Origin: Sulfitobacter sp. SK012
GTDB taxonomy: Bacteria > Pseudomonadota > Alphaproteobacteria > Rhodobacterales > Rhodobacteraceae
Length of the DNA stretch: 64,000 bases
Reading direction: 5' to 3'
Assembly: GCF_003352085.1 (NCBI RefSeq)
Contig: NZ_CP025804.1
Coordinates: forward strand, 2,604,001-2,668,000
Part shown: positions 57,068 to 64,000 of the stretch, in pieces
Numbering within the stretch: the first letter of the stretch is position 1
How the letters are laid out: every line of letters begins with the position of its first letter
Translations under genes and position numbers: made by a program
The notes under the pieces: generated by a model
The model's database searches: none
What the model was told of the DNA's origin: nothing
Seen by the model: the letters and a program-made list of their open reading frames with translations, nothing else

Positions 57068-57675
57068 GCGACCCTGCGATTGATCTGCCGATCATCGTGC
57101 TTGCCGCCGGGCAATCGCGCCGAATGGGCCGGGATAAACTGCTGTTGGAGATAAACGGCGTGCCGCTGGTGCGGCGTCAGGCAAAAATAGCGCGCAGCGT
57201 GACGCAAGGGCCGGTCATTGTTGCTGTGCCGCCGTTTCCCCATGCGCGGTATGCGGCCCTCGAGGGGCTGGATGTGACGGTTCTCCCGGTCAAGGATGCG
57301 GCAGAGGGTATGGGTGCCAGTCTGCGTGCTGCCTTTGCGGCTTTGCCCCCGGATGCGGTGGCGGCGATGGTATTGCTGTCAGACCTGCCTGATCTGCAAG
57401 AGGAAGACTTGAGGTCTGTCGCCCAAGCCGTTGATCTAAATTCAGATATCTTGATTTGGCGTGGGGCGACACAGGACGGAAAACCCGGCCACCCTGCCGT
57501 TTTTGCCGCCAGCCTATTCCCGAAATTCCAGGGTATTTTGGGTGACAACGGTGGCGAGAAAGTTGCGGCAGAAGCGATGCCTCACATCAAGTTGATCCCT
57601 CTGCCCGGCAACCGTGCACGCCGCGACCTTGATACGCCCGAAGATTGGGCCGCGTGGCAATCACAGTCCTCTTAA
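57064..57675 (+). CDS. MocA/MobA-like nucleotidyltransferase
   Basis: 203-residue NTP transferase. The nucleotide loop is IIVLAAGQSRRMGRDKLLLEINGVPLV, and the acidic metal site is VLLSDLPDL, followed by GKPGHPAVFAA, as in molybdenum cofactor cytidylyltransferases. It is translationally coupled to the FAD/GcvT dehydrogenase, which needs no molybdenum, so the pairing is unexpected. It could act on another nucleotide-linked substrate, or serve a molybdoenzyme elsewhere. A strong terminator follows. Confidence 0.85.
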   Translation: MSDPAIDLPIIVLAAGQSRRMGRDKLLLEINGVPLVRRQAKIARSVTQGPVIVAVPPFPHARYAALEGLDVTVLPVKDAAEGMGASLRAAFAALPPDAVAAMVLLSDLPDLQEEDLRSVAQAVDLNSDILIWRGATQDGKPGHPAVFAASLFPKFQGILGDNGGEKVAAEAMPHIKLIPLPGNRARRDLDTPEDWAAWQSQSS

Positions 57676-57681
57676 AACCAA

Positions 57682-57707
57682 AAACGGAGCGATTTCTCGC
57701 TCCGTTT
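57682..57707 (+). terminator. Rho-independent terminator after the MocA-like gene
   Basis: AAACGGAGCGA and TCGCTCCGTTT form a perfect 11-bp stem with a four-base TTTC loop. The leading A and trailing T runs allow action on both strands; the RTX-Hint gene ends 64 bases further on. Confidence 0.9.
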
Positions 57708-57770
57708 CCGAACTGCCAAGGTCACTAACCCCTAGCAGTAGCTGCATTTCTTGCGCTTTATGATGCGCTG

Positions 57771-60700
57771 TTATTTTGTCGTAATCAACCGCGCTTCGTG
57801 CTTTTTCAAGGAACGGCGTGCGGAGGTGTATCCGTCTATCCCGGTGCGGGTGGCGAGTTCTGGAAAGATCTCCAGAATTTCTTGACGTTGAGCGTTGCCC
57901 ACGCCCGCCAGAGAATTATCACCAGGCTGAAAACTCTCGGTCCAGGTACCGTCAGACAGGATCACTTCATGCTGTTCAAACATGATGTGAATGTAGGTTG
58001 TGCCAGAAGCATCCACGACATCCACGCCCTCAAGACCGGTGAGGTGCTTGGCTGCGACCAACACTTCGCGTTCCTCGAAATAAAGCGCCGTTTTGTCGTT
58101 GGCCACCAACACGCGGTGGTTGGGAGAGACCATCATATCGCGCTCGGGTAGATCGTTGCCAAGCGCGCCTTGCCGGATCAGCACAGGGCGCAGATGTTCG
58201 GCTCTTGCGAAATCTTCACCGGAGAATTCCTGAGCGCCGACCCAGCGAATTTCTTGAATGCCGTTGTCACGGGTGATGACCCGGTCGCCTAACTGCAGAT
58301 CCTCGACCGAACGCTCGCCCTTGGGCGTGGCAATGCGGGTACCGGGCGTAAAGCACGGCACCACTTTTTCGATGTTGGTGAATTCAAGTTCGCCTGCAGG
58401 ATTATCGTCTTCATCAAAGTAAAAGACCGTGCCGTTTTCACCATTCAAGGGATCATATTCGATCTCAAGGCGGCCCCCTTCAGGGGCAGAACCGGTCAGA
58501 TCGAGGCAATCAAAATCGTCGCCGGCTTCGTTGCCGTTGACCACATCGCCTGCATTCACGCCGGTGAACTCATCGCGGTCCGCGCCCCCCAGCATGGTGT
58601 CATCGCCGTCACCACCCATGAAGCTGTCGTTGCCGCTTCCGCCCAAGAGGCGGTCGTCACCATCGCCGCCGTTCAGTGTGTCGTCGCCGCGATTGCCGCG
58701 CAGGGTGTCGTCACCGATGCCGCCATCTTGGCTGTCGTCGCCCTGCCCGCCGATAAGGCTGTCATCGCCTTGCCCACCGATCAGCGTGTCATCGCCTATG
58801 CCGCCGCGCAGCGTGTCATTGTCGATTTCGCCGTCCAGAAGATCATCACCTGCGCCACCGAACAGCAGGTCATCATCATCCGCGCCAAAGATCACATCAT
58901 CGCCCGCACCACCTTCAACCGTGTCGCGGCCATTGTCTGGGCGCAGATCGGGGCCAAAAAACGGGTTGGTGCCATCATCTTCGATATTAAGGATATCGAG
59001 GACACCAGGGGCATTGCCGGCATAGATCGTGTCGTCGCCTTCGCCGCCTAGGATGTCGTCATTGCCTTCGCCGCCAATAATAAGGTCGTCGCCATCATCG
59101 CCTTGCACGATGTCATCATCGATGCCCGCGTTGATCACATCATCGCCGTCCCCACCTGTGATGGTGTCACGGTCATCGCCTGTGATGATGGTGTCATCAC
59201 CGTCACCGCCGTCGACGGAATCGCGGTCATTCTCAGGATCGGGATCAGGTGGGAACAGACCGGGGTAGCCACGGTCAGGTAATACTGCGCCAGAGCCGCT
59301 GTTGATAAAGTCATCGCCTTCACCGCCAACAACCGTGTCATTTCCCGAGCCGCCAATGATGGTGTCATCGCCTACTTCGCCGAACAGCTCATCATCGCCC
59401 AGCTGGCCCAAAACCACATCATCGCCTTCGCCGGCAAAGACAGTATCGTCCCCACCGCCTGCGCGAATAAAGTCGTCATCGGGACCCGCACCCGGCAAGA
59501 GCGCGTCGCCCGCATCAACCATGTCGCCCTGAGGATCGCCTGTATAGGCTATGTCGATCAACTCACCGTCATCGGTGCCGTCAACAAAGCCGTCACGCGG
59601 GTCTTCGCCAACTGTGACGGTGACCACGGCCGTATCTGTGCCGCCGTTCCCGTCAGAGACGGTATAGCTGATGGCCGCGTCACCGGAGAAGCCATCTGCA
59701 GGGGTAAATGTAATTGTACCGTCGCCGTTTATCGCAACCAAGCCATCATCGCTGGAGGTCTCTGCGACACTCAGCGTGTCTCCATCAACATCTGTATCGT
59801 TGCCAAGAACCGGAATGGTCACCGGCGTCTCGAAATCGGTCAGATCAGCATCATCAACAGCGACAGGATCGTCATTAATAGGCGCGACCGTCACGATGAC
59901 CTGGGCAGTATCAGAGCCACCGTTGTCATCTTCGATCGTATAAGAGATCGTCGCGTCCCCGTTGGAGTTTTCAGCTGGCGTAAAGGTCAGCGTGCCGTCG
60001 GCGTTTATGATCACGTCGCCTTCGGAGCTTTCTGCTGAGACCAAAGTGATCGGATCGCCTTCTGGGTCGGAATCGTTGCCCAAGACCTCAATTATCACCG
60101 CGGTATCTTCATCCGTGCTGGCAGTGTCATCTACTGCAATGGGGTCACCGAGTGCATTGCCACCGGCACCATCGGGCAAAATCAGGGTTTCGATCTCGTT
60201 GAAGGCCAGCGTGCCGGTTACGCTCCCATCCGCACCAAGGAACCCGATCGTGCCAGAGGTGGAATTGCCATCAGCGTCATCAGTCCGCGTCAGCACCCGC
60301 AGCGGGCCTTCGCCCGAGAGATCAAGTGTATCGTTGTCATCACCGCCGTCGCCGCCAGACACAACATCGCCTGCGTTGCCGCCAATGAATAAATCCGCAT
60401 CATCGCCGCCCGACAGGCTGTCTTGACCTTCGCCACCGGTTAGCGTGTCATTGCCGGCCTCGCCAAATATCTCATCGTTGCCATCGCCACCGCTGAGGTC
60501 GTCGTTGCCGGCCACGCCGTCATCGCCAACAATTGCGGCATCAAAATATACGTCCGTGACGTTGATGGCAGAATTTGCGGAACCATCTTGGCTGTGCTCA
60601 ATCACAATGCGCGAAACCGGGCCTTGGATGTCGACCAACACAGAATATGCAGGGCTTGTATTGGGCTCATACCCGCCATCGCTGTCAGCGGTGTCATTGC

Positions 60701-61886
60701 CCGCAACGCTGTCAGTATCCGAAAGAGTTAGATCAGAACCGCCTGTCAGAGTGACAGGGATCGCATTTCCATCCGCGTCAAACGCCAGGACGCGCACCAC
60801 GCCGTCGCCATCAATGTCATTGATGCGAAAGTCCACGTTGTTTACGGCAGTGTCAAAACCAAGCTGATAACTGGCCATCTGGCCGAAACCGCGGGTTTCG
60901 CTGTCCAACGAGCTGTTGGCGTCAATTGCGGCACCATCGTCTTCGATGTCATCAATGAATTGATCAGCATCGGAAAATTCCGTCAGAACACGCGGTGTTT
61001 CGGACAAGATCGAGAAAGTGACGTTTGCATTGCCGGTATCTTGGCTAAAGCCGCCCTGCGCCGCGCCGTCGTTTGTTCCGGCAAGGTCCCACTCAAAGCT
61101 TTCGCGGACTGTGCTGTTTTCGTTGACGCCGCCGGGCAGATTGCTGTCGCCGTAAATCACGTCGTCGCCAGCACCACCGTCAACCACATCATCACCACTG
61201 CCTGCATAGACATCATCATCGCCTTCAAGCGCTGTCACGGTGTCATTGCCAGCCCCTGCATCAACGATGTCGTCTTGCGGCGCTTCGCCAGCAAGCAATG
61301 CGTCGTTGTTGTCGATCCGGTCGCCTTCAGCGTCGCCGGTATAGGCAAGATCGATCAGATCATCCCCATCGGTCCCCGTCACGATCCCGTCGCCATCACC
61401 AACAGCTGGAGCACCCTCATCGTAGATCAGATTGTCGATCGCGCCAGACCCGTTAAGCACAACCTCAAGCCGCGCGACGCCAGATACGTCCAGTTGCACA
61501 GTCGTCTGGCCATTATTGTCCGTTGGCCCGACAAATTGCTCACTCAGGACGTTGCCGTCTGCATCGTAAAAAATCATGCAGGCCGTTTCTTCGATATCGA
61601 GGAAGGATAGTTCTTGGATAAGCGCTGCATTCTCAAAATCAAAAACCAGACAACCACCGTTGGCGTTGTCATCGGGATCATTGCTGTCGCCATCCTCAGA
61701 TACGATAAGAACGTTGCCGAGGTTCGACGTTTCAAGGTCAGTATCGCCGCCCGTTGGGTTGGCCGTGTCAAAGATCATGGCGTCGCCGCTGCCGCCAATG
61801 GCTGAAACAGCCACACCGTCGGCTTGATACTGGCCGTTTACAATTGTTCCCGCAGTCAAGCCATTGAAATCAATAGTTCTGATCAT
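57771..61886 (-). CDS. Giant RTX protein with cadherin-like repeats and C-terminal Hint domain
   Basis: 1371-residue secreted protein. Residues 1-160 are a beta-rich domain of unknown type (MIRTIDFNGLTAGTIVNGQ). RTX repeats lie at about 175-245, 455-505 and 760-1140. Two tandem cadherin-like/Ig modules at about 580-760 share DDTASTDEDTAV...VLGNDSDPEGDPI and SYTVSDGNGGTDTAVVTVTV patterns. Residues 1178-1315 are a Hint domain starting at Cys1178 (CFTPGTRIATPKGERSVEDL) with MVSPNHRVL. The ATG follows GGGAG. It lacks a Sec signal; type I export is inferred. Hint may self-cleave to release or anchor the C-terminal part. Confidence 0.9.
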   Translation of the reverse strand: MIRTIDFNGLTAGTIVNGQYQADGVAVSAIGGSGDAMIFDTANPTGGDTDLETSNLGNVLIVSEDGDSNDPDDNANGGCLVFDFENAALIQELSFLDIEETACMIFYDADGNVLSEQFVGPTDNNGQTTVQLDVSGVARLEVVLNGSGAIDNLIYDEGAPAVGDGDGIVTGTDGDDLIDLAYTGDAEGDRIDNNDALLAGEAPQDDIVDAGAGNDTVTALEGDDDVYAGSGDDVVDGGAGDDVIYGDSNLPGGVNENSTVRESFEWDLAGTNDGAAQGGFSQDTGNANVTFSILSETPRVLTEFSDADQFIDDIEDDGAAIDANSSLDSETRGFGQMASYQLGFDTAVNNVDFRINDIDGDGVVRVLAFDADGNAIPVTLTGGSDLTLSDTDSVAGNDTADSDGGYEPNTSPAYSVLVDIQGPVSRIVIEHSQDGSANSAINVTDVYFDAAIVGDDGVAGNDDLSGGDGNDEIFGEAGNDTLTGGEGQDSLSGGDDADLFIGGNAGDVVSGGDGGDDNDTLDLSGEGPLRVLTRTDDADGNSTSGTIGFLGADGSVTGTLAFNEIETLILPDGAGGNALGDPIAVDDTASTDEDTAVIIEVLGNDSDPEGDPITLVSAESSEGDVIINADGTLTFTPAENSNGDATISYTIEDDNGGSDTAQVIVTVAPINDDPVAVDDADLTDFETPVTIPVLGNDTDVDGDTLSVAETSSDDGLVAINGDGTITFTPADGFSGDAAISYTVSDGNGGTDTAVVTVTVGEDPRDGFVDGTDDGELIDIAYTGDPQGDMVDAGDALLPGAGPDDDFIRAGGGDDTVFAGEGDDVVLGQLGDDELFGEVGDDTIIGGSGNDTVVGGEGDDFINSGSGAVLPDRGYPGLFPPDPDPENDRDSVDGGDGDDTIITGDDRDTITGGDGDDVINAGIDDDIVQGDDGDDLIIGGEGNDDILGGEGDDTIYAGNAPGVLDILNIEDDGTNPFFGPDLRPDNGRDTVEGGAGDDVIFGADDDDLLFGGAGDDLLDGEIDNDTLRGGIGDDTLIGGQGDDSLIGGQGDDSQDGGIGDDTLRGNRGDDTLNGGDGDDRLLGGSGNDSFMGGDGDDTMLGGADRDEFTGVNAGDVVNGNEAGDDFDCLDLTGSAPEGGRLEIEYDPLNGENGTVFYFDEDDNPAGELEFTNIEKVVPCFTPGTRIATPKGERSVEDLQLGDRVITRDNGIQEIRWVGAQEFSGEDFARAEHLRPVLIRQGALGNDLPERDMMVSPNHRVLVANDKTALYFEEREVLVAAKHLTGLEGVDVVDASGTTYIHIMFEQHEVILSDGTWTESFQPGDNSLAGVGNAQRQEILEIFPELATRTGIDGYTSARRSLKKHEARLITTK

Positions 61887-63068
61887 TGAAAAGTCTCCCG
61901 ATCATCTTTACTCACAGGCGCGCAATGCGGCCGAACTTATTACAAACTTCACCATTTTGGCTGGTCTCGCGGTAAACGCACCATTCGAAACAAACCCCAA
62001 AATCAGAATCCTGATCGCTGGACAGCAGATCAGGGCATTTCATTTGGTCGTCTTCATTCACTCAAACCGTCTTGCGACGGGTATTTCGCAGATCACGAGC
62101 AACACGCACGAGAAACACATCAGATCAACATGGGGGAAGACAGCCAACAAACGGCCTTAGTATGCGTCAAATTTTGAGCACACCTTGTGGTACGGATTGC
62201 AAAATAGCAGCGTACACACGTCTCCCACATCGCAATGACGCGTTCGAAATGCAGCCGCCCCCGTAACCTATTTCCTTTACCCCCCAGTTGGGCAAGCACA
62301 GTGATACCGGAGTGTCAGAAGGCCACAAAGGGAAAAATGTCCCAAAAGTGTCACGAATGAGGAACAATGAGGCACAATTGGGGCGAGAATATTTCACGGC
62401 CCTTCCCCCATGGGTAGTTCATTGTTTCTTCTGCACTTTTTTCATTGGGGTCCAGCATCATGAAACTAGGGTGTTTTTTGTTCACTTCACGACAAAGCCG
62501 CTGAGAACGACTGCAAACTGCGTTTCCATGCTCGAACCAATTGCCACAAAATCGGCACAACATATGGCCTCAATATCACCAAAAATTGAGGAAATATGGC
62601 GTTTTTGACTTGGAACCAATTGGCGTGATCTTGCAGGACTAGGCGCCATTTGCGCATCAATCCGCCTCAATTGAAACGAATCAAACGTCCCATAGTTTTA
62701 GTCGAAACTGTTGTTTTTTTGGGGTTTGGGCGCGACGATCGCTCCGAACTGGAGCAAATCTGCCAACGGTACACATTCAAGACCGTACGGCCGGCTTCAG
62801 GTACCCATTGAAGCCCTCATAACCACAGCAATAAATGAATGGCTCATGACGAGCGCCGCAACGCGACAAAGACTTTCCACGCATGGCTTTCGCTTCGATG
62901 AAACAGAAACGCACCGAAGCAGCGCTTGGCCGTTGTACTGGCGTTGGTTCGTTATCCCAATATGCCCCCTGTTGCGTCCCGGTAAAGTCAGAACCAATTG
63001 ATCTGTATCAAAGTTCTCCAGACGAAGTAGCATAAACGGAACTCTCGCAATTCCGAGAGAAGTACCTA
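61887..63068. other. Gene-poor interval with short repeats
   Basis: About 1.18 kb without a credible gene on either strand. Short open frames exist, but their composition is poor and none has a clear ribosome site. Visible structure includes three copies of GAACCAATTG (62534, 62613, 62991), an inverted repeat CCTCAAT/ATTGAGG at 62568-62591, and a 6-bp hairpin CTCTCG/CGAGAG at 63042-63059. The left part must hold the promoter of the RTX-Hint gene. The composition is more AT-rich by eye than its surroundings. Confidence 0.5.
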
Positions 63069-63440
63069 TTGAATATTGAACGCCTCACCAAACTAGCCGA
63101 TTTCATTCAAACCAACTCTGATCCAAAATTTAGGTTCGACACGACAGTCAGTTTAGACACTTTCGGCACCGCTGGGTGTATCGCAGGTACAGCGGTGCAT
63201 CTCTTTGGTGACACCCGAGGAATGCGATACCACGATATGGTTGAGGGGTATTTCTGGGAAGACATCCAGGCCCAAGCCCGTGATCTACTTGGGCTTCCAC
63301 AGGATGAACCTGATCTTTTCGATTACTTGTTAGCTCCGGCCCCCTGCACCCTCAAAGATGCCGCCGAGGCGATCCGCCGGGTGATGGTGGGCAAAGAAGC
63401 ATGGACGACGAGGAGCGATGACACCCCCGCCCGAACATGA
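63069..63440 (+). CDS. Hypothetical protein of phage/accessory type
   Basis: 123 residues from a TTG start with GAGAAG about six bases upstream. It begins MNIERLTKLADFIQTNSDP and has a central segment FGTAGCIAGTAVHLFGD, then an acidic C-terminal half with LLGLPQDEPDLFDYLLAPA. Proteins with this layout (a Cys-containing GCIAG motif and HLFG) occur in phages and plasmids, as far as I recall. No signal peptide or catalytic motif is visible. The real start and function are uncertain. Confidence 0.6.
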   Translation: MNIERLTKLADFIQTNSDPKFRFDTTVSLDTFGTAGCIAGTAVHLFGDTRGMRYHDMVEGYFWEDIQAQARDLLGLPQDEPDLFDYLLAPAPCTLKDAAEAIRRVMVGKEAWTTRSDDTPART

Positions 63441-63472
63441 CATTATCGGGCGCTGATAGATTGGAGCGAACA

Positions 63473-63886
63473 ATGAAATTTGCACTTATAGCCGCAGCGC
63501 TGATTATTGGCGAAGGGAGCGTGTCTGCGGAGGGGGTGACTGGTGCGGAGCGGCAAGCCGATATTGCAAAGATGAATAGCAGGCCACTCGCGGAAAAGTG
63601 TGAGGGTGCGGGAAAGACAGCATCTATGCTTGTCCATGACCACCACACCGGGGATACGATGCGAAAAGGTATCTTTGATCTCGGTAGGGAAGAAGCCGCA
63701 AAAGGACGCTCCGGCTTTTTAGACCATATTGGCCGCATCTACGGCCTACCTATCCCGCCCACCGCAGAGGGGCAAAAGAAGCAGCGGGAAGACGAGGGTG
63801 CGAGAACAAGAATACGCTGCCTAATAAACGGGGAGCGATCAAACGATCCAGACCCATCATACACAGAAAAAGCCCCCACCAGCTAA
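63473..63886 (+). CDS. Small exported protein, accessory region
   Basis: 137 residues with a signal peptide MKFALIAAALIIGEGSVSAEG and a charged, Gly-poor mature part containing two cysteines (EKCEGAGK, RIRCLIN), which could form a disulfide. An acidic, Pro-rich tail ends the protein. The ATG at 63473 follows TTGGAGCG; the longer in-frame extension is unsupported. Its stop codon lies in the loop of a terminator hairpin. A similar layout occurs in phage or plasmid cargo proteins, but no function is known. Confidence 0.65.
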   Translation: MKFALIAAALIIGEGSVSAEGVTGAERQADIAKMNSRPLAEKCEGAGKTASMLVHDHHTGDTMRKGIFDLGREEAAKGRSGFLDHIGRIYGLPIPPTAEGQKKQREDEGARTRIRCLINGERSNDPDPSYTEKAPTS

Positions 63887-63897
63887 GGCAGGGGCTT
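63870..63897. terminator. Terminator hairpin overlapping the stop codon of the exported protein
   Basis: AAGCCCC (63870-63876) pairs with GGGGCTT (63891-63897), followed by GTTTTG on the plus strand and preceded by an A-run. The TAA at 63884-63886 falls in the loop. The hairpin could also serve the short minus-strand frame that ends at 63883. Confidence 0.75.
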
Positions 63898-63999
63898 GTT
63901 TTGATGTGGTGTGACGACTTGCGGGATAAATTCGCCCCCTGTCAGGCCGTCCCTATCGATACCCCCGCCCAAGGCAGAACTGGCGGTTCTCGGCATCAC
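63883..63999 (-). CDS. Possible 3' end of a minus-strand gene entering from the right edge
   Basis: A 38-codon frame is open to the right window edge and ends at TAG in the hairpin loop region. The visible residues include ALGGGIDRDGLTGGEFIPQVV. Such a Gly-rich ending with no stop codon over 117 bases is only weak evidence. It would share the hairpin terminator with the convergent exported-protein gene. No family was recognised. Confidence 0.3.
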   Translation of the reverse strand: MMPRTASSALGGGIDRDGLTGGEFIPQVVTPHQNKPLP

Positions 64000-64000
64000 C

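Noticed and set aside
62288..62608. 106-codon plus-strand frame in the gene-poor interval
   Set aside because: Composition is irregular (HCFFCTFFIG), there is no ribosome site, and no family resemblance; more likely a chance frame over the upstream region of the RTX-Hint gene.
62711..63033. Overlapping short frames on both strands resembling transposase fragments
   Set aside because: A segment with DDRSELEQICQRYTF vaguely recalls IS91-like transposases, but it is short, lacks catalytic motifs and terminal repeats, and cannot be supported.

Overview
This window is a stretch of chromosome from an alphaproteobacterium, almost certainly a member of the Rhodobacterales (Roseobacter group). The main reasons are an adjacent ctrA and sciP pair, the order of the envelope cluster (pyrH, frr, uppS, cdsA, dxr, rseP, bamA, ompH/skp, fabZ, lpxA, lpxI, lpxB), a MocR regulator divergent from a DUF1127 gene, GcvT-fused FAD dehydrogenases of the dimethylglycine/sarcosine type, and RTX proteins, one of them carrying a Hint domain. 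The DNA is moderately GC-rich by eye and densely coded. Many neighbours overlap by 4-5 bases, which suggests translational coupling.

Layout. 0-4.9 kb: the 3' end of a conserved ATPase, a MetA-family homoserine acyltransferase, an alpha/beta hydrolase, PPK2 overlapping a TetR regulator, and an FkbM methyltransferase. 4.9-9.7 kb: a secreted RTX protein, rpsI-rplM with its promoter and terminator, and MocR facing a DUF1127 gene across an operator region. 9.7-16.2 kb: a thioesterase, a crotonase-fold protein, a structured intergenic element, trmFO, a methyltransferase, gluQRS, a secreted protein, hisI, an IscU/NifU-like scaffold and a small membrane protein. 16.2-22.9 kb: ligA-recG, ctrA, sciP and mnmA. 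22.9-36.9 kb: the minus-strand envelope and isoprenoid operon, interrupted between pyrH and frr by an opposite-strand membrane protein gene, with miaA divergent from pyrH. 37-44.1 kb: an AraC regulator, an Opp/Dpp-type ABC importer without a binding protein, a small membrane protein and a lytic transglycosylase. 44.3-52 kb: ssb, a GNAT protein, aroK-aroB, a small membrane protein, a large secreted protein and xerD in one operon, an atypical metallophosphoesterase and a CorC/CNNM membrane protein. 52-57.7 kb: two divergent paralogous FAD/GcvT dehydrogenases and a MocA-like nucleotidyltransferase. 57.8-61.9 kb: a 1371-residue RTX/cadherin-like/Hint protein. 61.9-64 kb: a gene-poor segment ending in small phage-like or accessory genes.

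Functional themes. The 22.9-36 kb block makes lipid A precursors (lpxA, lpxI, lpxB, fabZ), outer membrane proteins (bamA, skp), isoprenoid and undecaprenyl carriers (dxr, uppS) and phospholipid precursors (cdsA). It also contains ribosome recycling (frr) and UMP kinase (pyrH). lpxD is absent from the cluster. Four tRNA-modification genes are scattered through the window (trmFO, gluQRS, mnmA, miaA). The ctrA promoter carries several TTAA half-sites, including one with the exact TTAA-N7-TTAA spacing, which is consistent with CtrA autoregulation next to its antagonist SciP.

No rRNA, tRNA, CRISPR array or intact insertion sequence was recognised. The less ordinary items are the symmetrical structured element at 11083-11160, the metallophosphoesterase with altered metal-ligand motifs, the palindromic GANTC cluster upstream of ssb, the gene inserted between pyrH and frr, and the Hint-RTX protein.
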